A model generated the notes under the pieces. It ran no database searches. It was not told the origin of the DNA and saw only the letters and a program-made list of their open reading frames with translations. A program made the translations under genes and the position numbers. Source: Neobacillus mesonae (GTDB lineage: Bacteria > Bacillota > Bacilli > Bacillales > Cytobacillaceae). Taken from it: a stretch of 34,379 bases of DNA. Location: assembly GCF_023715155.1 (NCBI RefSeq), contig NZ_JAMBNQ010000046.1, positions 1 to 34,379 of the forward strand, read 5' to 3'. This document shows positions 1 to 7,744 of the stretch, in pieces (position 1 is the first letter of the stretch; the number at the start of each line of letters is the position of its first letter).

Positions 1-122
1 TTTGCCTTCAAGTCCTCCGCACGAAATCTCACGATACTCGCACTACCTGTCAGCTATACATTTCCGCCACAACGGCATGTTAGGGACTTGCACCCTCTAG
101 AGCGAAGCGCTGCCAAGCGCAC
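1..122 (-). mobile_element. 5' end of a group II intron (probably class IIC), truncated by the window edge
   Basis: Read on the minus strand, the segment starts with GTGCG at 122, the canonical group II intron 5' end. It continues with a domain I pattern: a CUCUAGAGGGUGCAAGUCCC stretch, then GCGAGUAUCGUGAG, then a GGAGGACUUGAAGGCAAA stretch. The same order of elements occurs in the well-known Oceanobacillus iheyensis IIC ribozyme (AGGGUGAGAGUCCC ... GACGGCAAA). The 5' exon ends TCTT directly below the stem of a terminator-like hairpin (127-150), the preferred insertion site of class IIC introns. The rest of the ribozyme and any reverse transcriptase lie outside the window. The short reading frame at 88-288 crossing this boundary is not a gene. 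Confidence 0.72.
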
Positions 123-126
123 AAGA

Positions 127-150
127 GATGAAACCCTAATTAGTTTCATC
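127..150 (-). terminator. Terminator hairpin of the M20 amidohydrolase gene, interrupted by the intron
   Basis: GATGAAAC (127-134) pairs perfectly with GTTTCATC (143-150) around an 8-nt loop, 20 bp after the stop codon of the minus-strand amidohydrolase gene. On the minus strand the stem is followed only by TCTT before the intron's GTGCG, so the usual U-tract appears to be separated from the stem by the intron. Confidence 0.6.
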
Positions 151-169
151 CCTTTACTCATGGCATTCA

Positions 170-1399
170 TTATTCCGCTTCAGTTAATGCCTTCGCTGCT
201 TCAAATAGAATCTGCACAGCCGTTGCGATATCCTTTGAATCGGACCATTCTTCCGGACAATGACTTACGCCATCTCTGCTTGGGATAAAGAGCATAGCGG
301 CAGCTGTGACGTCTGAAAACACCATGGCATCATGGCCTGCCCCGCTATTAAGGGAGCAGTAAGGAACATCTAATTCACTGCATTTTTCCTTCAACAAGGA
401 AATAATGTCTGAATCCATCGCTTTAGGCGCCATATATAATTGATGTGCCACAGAAGTTTTTATCCCGCTGTCATTGTAGGAATCTACCAATTCTTTCACG
501 TTTTCTATCATACTTAGAATATGCTCTTCCTTACCAGATCGGAGATCCACTGTAAAAACAACCTTATTGGGAATCACATTAGATCCGTTAGGAAAAACAT
601 TCAGACGGCCTGTTGTGATAACAGATCCCTCTCCCTCATTTAAAGCAAGCTCTGGCAGCCGGGCAATCATTTTAGCCGCAGCGACCAGCGCATCAGAACG
701 GTGCTCCATCGGCATAGTTCCTGCATGTCCTGCTTTGCCTTCCACTGTTACCTCCAATTGCACTAACCCGACAATTGCCTTCACCAATCCAATTGGGATT
801 CCTTTCCCCTCAAGAATTGGGCCCTGTTCAATATGTAACTCCAGGTAGGCCTTCATCGTCTTCGGGTCTCTCTTTTTTGGAAGAGAAGAATCCAGTCCAA
901 TTTCAGCCATTGCTTCTATGGTCTTAATTCCATCTTTATCTGTTAAATTTTTAAAATCTTCCTCATTTAACACCCCGGTTATTCCTCTTGATCCCATTAA
1001 GCCGCCTTCAAAACGTGCTCCTTCTTCTTCGACTAAGGCAATCACCTCTAATGGGTACTTCGGTGTCAGATTATTTTCTTTAAAAAGTGCTGCCACCTCA
1101 AGACCTGCTACGACACCGGCAGGCCCATCATACGACCCGCCATTGGGAACAGAATCGAAATGGGATCCAATTAATACACTTGGTGCGCCTGTTAATGTCC
1201 CCTCCAGCCTGCCAAAAATATTGCCGATTCCATCTTCTCTTACCTGAAGACCATATTCCTGCATTTTTTCCTTTATATATAGCCGGGCCTGTAAATCCTC
1301 CTTGCTGTAGGTCAGCCTTGTTGTGCCATTTCCCGGCGTTGCTGTAAATTCACTTAATCTCCCAATATGTGTTTCCATACGTTGCTGCAGATCGTTCAA
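170..1399 (-). CDS. M20 family N-carbamoyl-L-amino acid hydrolase / allantoate-amidohydrolase-like enzyme
   Basis: Cytoplasmic metal-dependent amidohydrolase of the AmaB/HyuC/AllC group, which cleaves N-carbamoyl or related N-acyl groups from L-amino acids. Numbering from the upstream ATG at 1414, the metal-site motifs are GSHFDSVPNGG (His85), YDGPAG (Asp96), EEEGARF (Glu130-131), HIEQGPILE (His194) and a late GAGHDAM. GHAGTMPMEHRSDA is the dimerisation/substrate region of the family. Length is normal at about 410 residues. I chose the TTG at 1399 because GGAGGGAG lies 5 nt before it; the ATG at 1414 has no good ribosome binding site and sits inside that signal. It is the last gene after a racemase and a GNAT gene, so the substrate may be an N-succinyl or N-acyl amino acid rather than a carbamoyl one. 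The family is clear; the substrate is inferred. Confidence 0.88.
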   Translation of the reverse strand: MNDLQQRMETHIGRLSEFTATPGNGTTRLTYSKEDLQARLYIKEKMQEYGLQVREDGIGNIFGRLEGTLTGAPSVLIGSHFDSVPNGGSYDGPAGVVAGLEVAALFKENNLTPKYPLEVIALVEEEGARFEGGLMGSRGITGVLNEEDFKNLTDKDGIKTIEAMAEIGLDSSLPKKRDPKTMKAYLELHIEQGPILEGKGIPIGLVKAIVGLVQLEVTVEGKAGHAGTMPMEHRSDALVAAAKMIARLPELALNEGEGSVITTGRLNVFPNGSNVIPNKVVFTVDLRSGKEEHILSMIENVKELVDSYNDSGIKTSVAHQLYMAPKAMDSDIISLLKEKCSELDVPYCSLNSGAGHDAMVFSDVTAAAMLFIPSRDGVSHCPEEWSDSKDIATAVQILFEAAKALTEAE

Positions 1400-1477
1400 T
1401 ACTACTCCCTCCATTGATAAAAAAATCCATCAATTTTATATACGATAATGGCAGGGTAAATTCCTGCATTCTCGAAA

Positions 1478-1508
1478 AGGTCTGACACCCATTCAAGGTA
1501 TCAGACCT
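1478..1508 (-). terminator. Terminator after the GNAT gene, containing a GGTGTCAGACC motif
   Basis: AGGTCTGACACC (1478-1489) and GGTATCAGACCT (1497-1508) form a nearly perfect stem around a 7-nt loop, followed on the minus strand by TTTTC. The hairpin starts 5 bp after the GNAT stop codon. Its arm carries the GGTGTCAGACC sequence that recurs at 12205. Confidence 0.6.
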
Positions 1509-1512
1509 CAAC

Positions 1513-2223
1513 TCAAAACAATCTGCCATATTCCACCACTACGTCATCATTGCTTTGACGCAGCATCCGGATTCCTCGAAAACCTTCTGCAAGCAATTCC
1601 TGCTGGCGGACAGTATCGCCCATGTCAATCAAAATAGTTTCCTTACAGATTTGCGGTACCGGCTCTTTTAAATCCTTTACAAACGTATAGCGGAGCTGCC
1701 CTCCGTATTTTTGTTTTAGTGCTGCAATCTGCATCCCTTGAGAAAATTTATCCTTCAAACTTGGAATATTAAATGGGGCAACCGTACAGCAGACAAAATG
1801 AAAATGATGTGCTTCCTTTCCCAGTTCCTCCATAATCAGCTTAGCAAGTGTTTTCTGCAGCCTGTTCCCGCGATATTCTGGCAGGACATTTGAAATCTCT
1901 TGATAAATAACTGACGAGAGCTCTGCCGCTTGTAAACCAATATCTAGCCCAAGATGTTCCGGATCATTGAGTGACGGTATGAGCAGTGCCCGAAAGGCAA
2001 TCAGTTCTTCCTCGACGAATGCACCAATCATCATACCGTTTCCTTCTAAAATATATTGGTACTCTTTTGGCGACAGGGGCTGGAGAATTCCTTCTTTCTC
2101 CATACTTGCTGCAACCCGATCCTGGACACTTAAAATTAGCTGCAAATCTTCTATTGATAGTCTTCTAACGATGTATGGCCATTCTCCATTCTTTTCAAGA
2201 ACGCTTTTAAAAATTGGATTCAC
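1513..2223 (-). CDS. GNAT-family N-acyltransferase (candidate amino-acid N-succinyltransferase)
   Basis: A protein of about 236 residues with the layout of a GNAT acyltransferase: an N-terminal strand/helix region, a central MIGAFVEEELIAFRAL strand pair, then VLPEYRGNRLQKTLAKLIMEEL. This last stretch matches the acyl-CoA pyrophosphate-binding loop (R/Q-x-x-G-x-G/L type) and following helix. The start is placed at GTG 2223 because AAAGGCGGGGG precedes it closely; the ATG at 2253 lies inside the racemase gene and lacks a ribosome binding site. It follows the racemase gene by 13 bp. GNAT enzymes in this position are known in Geobacillus-type operons to succinylate D-amino acids before racemisation, so that role is proposed here by context only. 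Confidence 0.75.
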   Translation of the reverse strand: MNPIFKSVLEKNGEWPYIVRRLSIEDLQLILSVQDRVAASMEKEGILQPLSPKEYQYILEGNGMMIGAFVEEELIAFRALLIPSLNDPEHLGLDIGLQAAELSSVIYQEISNVLPEYRGNRLQKTLAKLIMEELGKEAHHFHFVCCTVAPFNIPSLKDKFSQGMQIAALKQKYGGQLRYTFVKDLKEPVPQICKETILIDMGDTVRQQELLAEGFRGIRMLRQSNDDVVVEYGRLF

Positions 2224-2236
2224 TGTTCCCCCGCCT

Positions 2237-3349
2237 TTATTGAACAATCTCATGAAATACAGTTAGCTCGTTTAACATATCCTCATTTACCTTTACTCCT
2301 AACCCCGGTTTATCAGTTAAGCGAATAAATGGTACATCATATGCTAAGTCCCCGACATCTTTTGAGAACTTCAACGGGCCGGTCAATTCTACACTTGTAA
2401 TGACTTTTTTTGAAAAAGCAACATGGTAACCTGCTGCTGAACCAATGGATGATTCGACCATAGATCCAATCTGGCACTCGATACCTGCCAGCTCCGCCTG
2501 ATGGGCTAACTTTACTGCAGGATAAATACCACCGCATTTCATTAATTTAATATTAACTTTATCGGCCGCTCTTTTTTGAATAATTTCCCTCATTTCCCTT
2601 GTGCCTTTTAATCCCTCATCAATCATCAAGGGAATCGTTGTTTTCAATTTCACCTCAGCCATCGCATCAATATCATCGGCGGCTACAGGCTGTTCGATCC
2701 AATCAATTTGATACTCTTCTAATTGTTTTAATGCCGTTAGTGTTGCCCCGCTCGTTTGCCAGCCTTGGTTAACGTCAACCCGGATTGCAATATCTGGTCC
2801 GATTTCAGCACGGACCGCTTTGATCCGTTCAACGTCATCCTTAACATTCGTTCCCACCTTCATTTTAAAAGAACGATACCCCTTTTCCACCATTAATGAG
2901 GCTTCCTTTGCCATTTTTTCAGGTGCAGCAATACTTAACACATGGGTAATCGGAAAATCATCATGGTATCGTCCGCCAATCAGCTGATAAACTGGCTGCT
3001 TCAGTTTGTTTCCTAGAATATCATAGCAGGCAATATCTATCGCCGCCTTTGCTGCGGGTGCAAAATAAATCGTTTTGTTCATCAATTCATGGATTTTTTC
3101 AATTTCCAGCGGATTCTTTCCTATTAAAACAGGACCCAGGGTACTTTTGATGATATGGAATACCCCTTCCCATGTTTCTCCTGTTACGTGTTCATCCGGC
3201 ACAGCTTCACCATAGCCGATAATCCCCTCATCTGTAGTTATTTTTACGATAATGGACGGCATATCCGCGTATGTATGATAGCTGATGACAAATGGTTGAA
3301 ACAGCGGCAAACGAATGGCATAAAGTTGAATTTCTGTAATCTTCATCAT
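2237..3349 (-). CDS. Enolase-superfamily racemase/epimerase of the muconate-lactonizing-enzyme subgroup (N-succinylamino acid racemase or dipeptide epimerase)
   Basis: A 370-residue enzyme with a complete MLE-subgroup active site: the KxK motif SFKMKVG (Lys162, Lys164) on the second barrel strand, metal ligands Asp192 (VDVNQGW), Glu219 (WIEQP) and Asp244 (IDEGL), and the opposite-face base Lys268 (NIKLMKCGG). Two lysines on opposite faces of the active site allow 1,1-proton transfer, that is racemisation or epimerisation at an alpha-carbon. Both known activities, L-Ala-D/L-Glu epimerase and N-succinylamino acid racemase, fit the motifs. The flanking GNAT and M20 amidohydrolase genes favour N-acyl-amino acid racemisation. 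AAAGGAAG precedes the tandem ATG start. Family assignment is firm; substrate is inferred. Confidence 0.87.
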   Translation of the reverse strand: MMKITEIQLYAIRLPLFQPFVISYHTYADMPSIIVKITTDEGIIGYGEAVPDEHVTGETWEGVFHIIKSTLGPVLIGKNPLEIEKIHELMNKTIYFAPAAKAAIDIACYDILGNKLKQPVYQLIGGRYHDDFPITHVLSIAAPEKMAKEASLMVEKGYRSFKMKVGTNVKDDVERIKAVRAEIGPDIAIRVDVNQGWQTSGATLTALKQLEEYQIDWIEQPVAADDIDAMAEVKLKTTIPLMIDEGLKGTREMREIIQKRAADKVNIKLMKCGGIYPAVKLAHQAELAGIECQIGSMVESSIGSAAGYHVAFSKKVITSVELTGPLKFSKDVGDLAYDVPFIRLTDKPGLGVKVNEDMLNELTVFHEIVQ

Positions 3350-3410
3350 AAATCTTCCTTTCTTAATATTTTTTAAGATTGCCCTGAACGGTTTTCAATA
3401 GATAGAAAAA

Positions 3411-3448
3411 GGAAAGTTCGCTGCCCCAGCGGACTTTCCTTTATTTTT
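3411..3448. terminator. Bidirectional rho-independent terminator
   Basis: GGAAAGTTCGCTG and CAGCGGACTTTCC form a 13-bp stem with one wobble around a 3-nt loop (3411-3439). TTTATTTTT follows on the plus strand and CCTTTTTC on the minus strand. It lies between the M20D gene and the racemase gene, suggesting these are separate transcription units. Confidence 0.7.
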
Positions 3449-3488
3449 GACAATTACAGCCGTTATCTTGCCTATATCCCTCAGTTAC

Positions 3489-3660
3489 TTGCGTAATACG
3501 CATCCTTACTTGCGGTTAGCATCACATTACTTGCGCATACTACCTTTATTTTCAGATGCCATCTATTTTCTTGCACATAACGCATCTTCATTTACGGATA
3601 CCATCTATCTTGCACATAAACACCTTTTTTTGCGGATGCCATCTATTTTCTTGCAATAGG
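3489..3660. repeat. Degenerate tandem repeat, unit about 20-21 bp (about 8 copies; also visible as four copies of about 40 bp)
   Basis: Successive units begin TTGCGTAATACGC, TTGCGGTTAGCATC, TTGCGCATACTACC, TTCAGATGCCATC, TTGCACATAACGC, TACGGATACCATC, TTGCACATAAACACC, TTGCGGATGCCATC, and a partial TTGCAATAGG. The rough consensus is TTGCGGATACCATCTATTTTC. Odd and even units resemble each other most, giving a higher-order period of about 40 bp. The array fills the gap between the M20D stop codon and the terminator. Reading frames through it are repetitive and not believable as genes. Confidence 0.75.
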
Positions 3661-3670
3661 CTGCTGAATC

Positions 3671-4768
3671 TTAAGCGTTTTTCAATGTTTCCGCTAGAAT
3701 GCGTGCCCCTAAATCAAGAACAGAACGGTCGAATGTCATTTTAGGATGGTGCAGTCCTGGTTTAAGGTCTGCTCCTATACCAATCATTGCTGCTTTAAGC
3801 TCTGGTTTTTTAACCGTATAAAAATGAAAATCATCGCTTCCAGAAGTGATAACAGGCGGGGCAAGCACCTCTTCACCACAGACGGAACGAATTGCGTTAG
3901 CTGCAATCTTTTCTGCTTCCGCCGAAACCTCTGCCCCTGGTGTATAATCAACCCAATTCCATTGCATCTCAATGTCATAAAGCGCCTTTATTCCGGCGAG
4001 TCCTTCTTCAATCCTAGATTGCAGCTGATGTAAAACATCATTTTTTTGTGCCCGGACATCCAAGGCAAATTCAGCTGTTCCCGGAATGATGTTTAAACTA
4101 TCACCGCCGGCCATAATTTTTGTCAGTTTTGCAGAATAGGCTTCAAATGGCGATAAGTAAATAGACTTAATAAATTGATGAATGGCTGCTATCACATCGA
4201 TGGCGTTTTTCCCTTGATGTGGTCTTGCACCGTGGGCGTCCGTTCCGATTATTTTTCCATCAAGGAAGATGCCTGCCCCGTGATGAATGGAAGGGGCTGC
4301 TTTTCCTAACGGCAGTTCCTCTACTGGACGAAGGTGAACCCCGAAAAGATGTGTCACATTTTCCAAGGCACCGCGGTCAATCATCGCAATCGATCCATTT
4401 CCTTTTTCTTCTGCCGGCTGAAAAATAAACCGGATTTTTTTCCTGAGCGGTTTATTTTTTAGATACAATAAAGCACCGAGGACCATCGAAATATTGGCAT
4501 CATGCCCGCAAGAGTGATTCCCCCTCCAGACACCATCCACTTCCTGCCATAATGCATCAATATCTGCCCGTACAGCGATGACTTCTTCTCCATCACCAAT
4601 TTCCGCCAGCAGACCCGTCACATCTGGAAAAGGTCTGTACCGTACTCCAAGTCCATCCAAAATCTTCGCAATCGTTGTGGTCGTATTAAACTCTTTCCAG
4701 CTCACCTCAGGGTTTGCATGAAAATAGTTAAACCATGTTAAAATTTGTCCTTCAAAGCTTTCCCCCAC
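3671..4768 (-). CDS. M20D-family N-acyl-amino acid amidohydrolase (hippurate-hydrolase / desuccinylase-like)
   Basis: A 365-residue dinuclear-metal amidohydrolase. Visible motifs are AVRADIDAL (Asp69/71), the M20D hallmark SCGHDANISMVLGA with metal-ligand Cys87 and His89, QPAEEKGNGS with the catalytic Glu120-121 pair, GTDAHGARPHQGKNAID in the lid/dimerisation domain, and SGSDDFHFY near the C-terminus. Such enzymes hydrolyse N-acyl-L-amino acids. With the neighbouring racemase and GNAT it could release the L-amino acid from its N-acyl form. The start is GTG 4768, with AAAGGAG about 10 nt upstream. The gene is separated from the racemase by a tandem repeat and a terminator, so co-transcription is doubtful. 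Substrate is inferred. Confidence 0.85.
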   Translation of the reverse strand: MGESFEGQILTWFNYFHANPEVSWKEFNTTTTIAKILDGLGVRYRPFPDVTGLLAEIGDGEEVIAVRADIDALWQEVDGVWRGNHSCGHDANISMVLGALLYLKNKPLRKKIRFIFQPAEEKGNGSIAMIDRGALENVTHLFGVHLRPVEELPLGKAAPSIHHGAGIFLDGKIIGTDAHGARPHQGKNAIDVIAAIHQFIKSIYLSPFEAYSAKLTKIMAGGDSLNIIPGTAEFALDVRAQKNDVLHQLQSRIEEGLAGIKALYDIEMQWNWVDYTPGAEVSAEAEKIAANAIRSVCGEEVLAPPVITSGSDDFHFYTVKKPELKAAMIGIGADLKPGLHHPKMTFDRSVLDLGARILAETLKNA

Positions 4769-4843
4769 TTGAAAAACACTCCTTTTCGATGTTAATTTAT
4801 TCTCTTATCAACCAGTAGGACCTCCACATATGGAAGTTTCATA

Positions 4844-5659
4844 TTATTTATTGAATCTCCAGAATCCGCCCATCAGTTCATAGAGCTGCTCTTGTTCCGT
4901 TCCATTTAAATTCACTAAAAAAGGTGTTTCCCCTTTTTCATGTAAAACTTTCTGGGCAATCCCCTCACCAAGAGGTGTACAAAATAATAGCTCAGTACCA
5001 GCCAGTTTAAGAATTTGGCAGCGGGCATTGAGGTCTGTATCAAGAAATGCTTCTGTGACCGGCAAATCCACTAGTTTTCTCCATTCTTGAAGGGTCTTCT
5101 CCAAGTCCCGCACCACTATACCGACATGGAAAAATGTTGGATTCCCTGTGGTGTGTGAACCGGTCAAACCTTGTTCTTGAAATTCCGCCAGCCTCTCTTC
5201 ATCTGTTTTTTCCCATTGTATAAAAAAGGGTAATGACAATTCACTTGTCTTGCTTTCAGGAAATAGGAGCGACCATTTGATAATCTTTCCATCTCCGCGG
5301 ACCCTCTCACCTGGAAGCGGGCCATAAACCATAAAGCCTTCCGCTTTAAACCTTTCTGCCAGCTCATCTAGTTGATTGGTTCGAATGGCAAGCTTTGCTG
5401 GACCTTCCCGGTGCTGATGGATTAACTTTTCCACAATTTCCGTGACCAGTCGATTTTCTTCCTGCTGCTCTGATATAGAGAGATGTTCGACTCCTAAGAA
5501 TTCTATGTAGCTCAGCCCAAAATAGGTAAGGGAGTTATAGGTCCCCCAGTTCTCATGACGGCCGCCATTCACAGCATGAATCCCTTTCTGTTTTAATGGG
5601 CCTATGGTATCTTCTGGTTTATTTGAAAAAAACACAAGGTGATCAAACTCAAAATCCAT
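4844..5659 (-). CDS. VOC-superfamily (glyoxalase-like) protein
   Basis: The protein opens with FDHLVFFSNKPEDTIGPL, typical of a glyoxalase-like beta-alpha-beta-beta-beta module. It contains a second module starting near HVGIVVRDLEKTLQEWRKLVDLP, which ends in CQILKLAGTELLFCTPLG. The two-module layout of about 270 residues is the vicinal-oxygen-chelate fold, usually a metalloenzyme or a binding protein. I place the start at ATG 5659 because AAAGGAG lies 7 nt before it; the ATG at 5686 has no such signal. It lies upstream of and in the same direction as the M20D gene (75-bp gap), suggesting co-transcription. No specific reaction can be read from the sequence. Confidence 0.75.
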   Translation of the reverse strand: MDFEFDHLVFFSNKPEDTIGPLKQKGIHAVNGGRHENWGTYNSLTYFGLSYIEFLGVEHLSISEQQEENRLVTEIVEKLIHQHREGPAKLAIRTNQLDELAERFKAEGFMVYGPLPGERVRGDGKIIKWSLLFPESKTSELSLPFFIQWEKTDEERLAEFQEQGLTGSHTTGNPTFFHVGIVVRDLEKTLQEWRKLVDLPVTEAFLDTDLNARCQILKLAGTELLFCTPLGEGIAQKVLHEKGETPFLVNLNGTEQEQLYELMGGFWRFNK

Positions 5660-5707
5660 AATGACACTCCTTTCATGCAACAACAATCATTACTACAATT
5701 ATAATAT

Positions 5708-5737
5708 AAAAAAAGTCCAAATTATGTTTTTTGGACT
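5708..5737 (-). terminator. Rho-independent terminator overlapping the histidine kinase stop codon
   Basis: On the minus strand AGTCCAA and TTGGACT form a stem followed by TTTTTTT. The kinase stop codon (5722-5724) lies in the loop, so the gene ends inside its own terminator. Confidence 0.7.
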
Positions 5738-6972
5738 CTTGGAAAAGTGATTTCAATTGTTGTTCCTTTACCCAAACTGCTTTCTACCCTCGTTTTCCCA
5801 TGATGTTTTTCAATAATCCATTTGGCAATGGATAAGCCAAGACCGGTACCTTCTGCAGAGGTCCGTGCCTTGTCACTTTGAAAAAAGCGATCAAAGATTC
5901 TTGGAATATCCTGTTCTGGAATACCAATGCCGTTGTCTTTTACCGACAGAAGAATAGAAGAATGGCTTTGGCGGCATGACAGCTGGATTTCACCGCCCTC
6001 CTTCGTGTATTTCATGGCATTATCTAATAAAATAATCACAAGCTGATGAATTCTTTCTTTGTCTGCAATAAAAGTAACAGGCTCAGGCGCCTGCAGCTGC
6101 AGTATCTTTTCCTGATATAAGACAATTTCTTCATAATCTCGGACAATTTCTTTTAACATCCCATCTAATCGAAAAACCTCTTTGTTCATTTCTAACTGAT
6201 CAGAATCCGATCTTGCCAGCGTTAATAAGTTCGTAACCAGTTTGGAAAGACGCCTTGATTCATTTGAGATAGATGAAATATCAAGTATTCTATCCTGAAT
6301 GGCTGCCGATGGTGTGCGAAAAAGCAGTTCCGTCTTTGCCTGAATAACAGCAAGCGGAGTCCGCAGCTCATGAGAAGCATCAGAAACAAATTGCTGCTGT
6401 TTGTGCCAGGCATTTTTGATAGGCACTAAGGCCCGTCCTGCTAAAAAATAGCCAACGGCAATGGCACAAATCACGCCGAGACCGCAGCCGACCAGCATAA
6501 TGAGCAGCAGCCTGTCTAACAATTCCTTTTCCGAATTGACATTACGAATGAATTGTACCGTTAATTTGCCAATATCTGTTTGAACATCAAAAGCGATATA
6601 TCGATAAGAGAATTGGCCAACTGTTATATCCTCTAACGAATTCAATTTTTTCGGGCGGATTCTCTTTTCATCACCTTGAAAAAGCTGGAACTCACGGGTT
6701 TGCTCTGTTAACAGTCGTTTATTCTCATCCCACACAAGGGTCATAATCCTTGGATCTCTACGAATAAATTTCGGCTCCGACCGCTTAAGGCTGTCATCAG
6801 GGTCTGAAGGCTGCTGCTGAAAATGTTCGACAGATTCAAATAAAGATTGATTAACATCTTGATATAACCGATTTTCAGTATAAAAATAAATAATGCCTCC
6901 AAGAATGCTGATAAGAATAATGAAGACAAGAGAATTTAATAAAGTCAGCCTGATATGTGTCTGTCTGAACAT
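5722..6972 (-). CDS. Sensor histidine kinase (HisKA/HATPase_c, OmpR-partner type)
   Basis: A 416-residue membrane kinase. A transmembrane segment lies at about residues 9-31, an extracytoplasmic sensor region at about 32-153, and a second transmembrane segment at about 154-178. The dimerisation/phosphoacceptor helix follows, with SDASHELRTPLAVI (His201). The ATP-binding domain shows the N box LLDNAMKYT (Asn318), G1 box KDNGIGIPE, F box IFDRFFQ and G2 box GTGLGLSIAKWI. It lies 10 bp after the response-regulator gene, forming one operon with it. The ABC exporter operon upstream is the likely target. The ligand is unknown; the extracytoplasmic domain has no motif I recognise. Confidence 0.93.
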   Translation of the reverse strand: MFRQTHIRLTLLNSLVFIILISILGGIIYFYTENRLYQDVNQSLFESVEHFQQQPSDPDDSLKRSEPKFIRRDPRIMTLVWDENKRLLTEQTREFQLFQGDEKRIRPKKLNSLEDITVGQFSYRYIAFDVQTDIGKLTVQFIRNVNSEKELLDRLLLIMLVGCGLGVICAIAVGYFLAGRALVPIKNAWHKQQQFVSDASHELRTPLAVIQAKTELLFRTPSAAIQDRILDISSISNESRRLSKLVTNLLTLARSDSDQLEMNKEVFRLDGMLKEIVRDYEEIVLYQEKILQLQAPEPVTFIADKERIHQLVIILLDNAMKYTKEGGEIQLSCRQSHSSILLSVKDNGIGIPEQDIPRIFDRFFQSDKARTSAEGTGLGLSIAKWIIEKHHGKTRVESSLGKGTTIEITFPRVQKT

Positions 6973-6982
6973 AATGTTGCTC

Positions 6983-7654
6983 CTATTCTTCTACCAGCAT
7001 GTAACCGACACCGCGTATTGTTTTAATATCGGCATGATAACCATATGGTTCGAGCTTCTTACGGAGATGATGCATAAATACCTCAACTATGGCGATGGTT
7101 GTATCGGAATCAAAGCCCCATACACGGTCATAAATTTGCTCTTTCGTTAAGATGGCACCCTTGTTTTGAATCAAATATTCTAACAGCTCATATTGTTTTG
7201 CTGTCAGCTTCATCGGTTTTCCATCTACAGTAATATCCCGCTCTTTCCCAAACAACTCAATTCCCCGATATTGAATACTGTGATTAGTTGTTAAACTGCC
7301 GCTGCGCCGCAGCAGGGCACGAATTCTCGCTTTTAATTCTGCTGCTTGAAACGGCTTGACTAAATAGTCATCGCCGCCGCTGTCAAGGCCCTTCACACGA
7401 TCTTCTAATGAATCTCTCGCTGTCAGGAATAAAACAGGGATGGTCAACCCTTCGCTGCGGATCAATTTTAACACTTCAAATCCATTAATCTCAGGAATCA
7501 TGACATCTAACACAATGGCATTATGAATATTCTGTCTTGCTAAAAATAGAGCATCTTCCCCATTTGATGCCTGATCGACCTCAAATTCATCCGATAGAAG
7601 CTGGACGATTGATTCTAATAAGGGTAGATTATCTTCCACAACCAATAAGCGCAT
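6983..7654 (-). CDS. OmpR/PhoB-family response regulator
   Basis: The receiver domain (about residues 1-115) has acidic-pocket residues at VVEDN (Asp8), phosphoacceptor Asp50 in IVLDVMIPEING, the FLTAR threonine and the switch lysine in LVKPF (Lys100). The C-terminal winged-helix domain shows LTAKQYELLEYLIQNKGAILTKEQIYDRVWG and VEVFMHHLRKKL, ending in IKTIRGVGYML, the classic OmpR-type DNA-binding fold. I placed the start at the ATG at 7654, giving the usual MRLLVVEDN opening; the GTG at 7663 is closer to GAGGAG (2 nt) but its spacing is too short. It is partnered with the kinase gene 10 bp downstream. A candidate target site lies at 11257-11273. Confidence 0.93.
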   Translation of the reverse strand: MRLLVVEDNLPLLESIVQLLSDEFEVDQASNGEDALFLARQNIHNAIVLDVMIPEINGFEVLKLIRSEGLTIPVLFLTARDSLEDRVKGLDSGGDDYLVKPFQAAELKARIRALLRRSGSLTTNHSIQYRGIELFGKERDITVDGKPMKLTAKQYELLEYLIQNKGAILTKEQIYDRVWGFDSDTTIAIVEVFMHHLRKKLEPYGYHADIKTIRGVGYMLVEE

Positions 7655-7744
7655 GTTGCTCACCGCTCCTCAAAAAATGACTAGTACCTTATATTATAAA
7701 GATTAATCATCATTATTTTATATAGAAAGAGGCTAAAATTAAGC

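Noticed and set aside
88..288. Short plus-strand reading frame at the left edge
   Set aside because: It crosses the group II intron boundary and the end of the amidohydrolase gene on the other strand, and has no ribosome binding site.
3489..3660. Possible CRISPR array
   Set aside because: The units are contiguous, degenerate and lack constant repeats separated by unique spacers; no cas genes nearby.
3447..3744. Two plus-strand frames through the tandem-repeat region
   Set aside because: Their sequences simply translate the AT-rich repeat units; no start signal or family resemblance.
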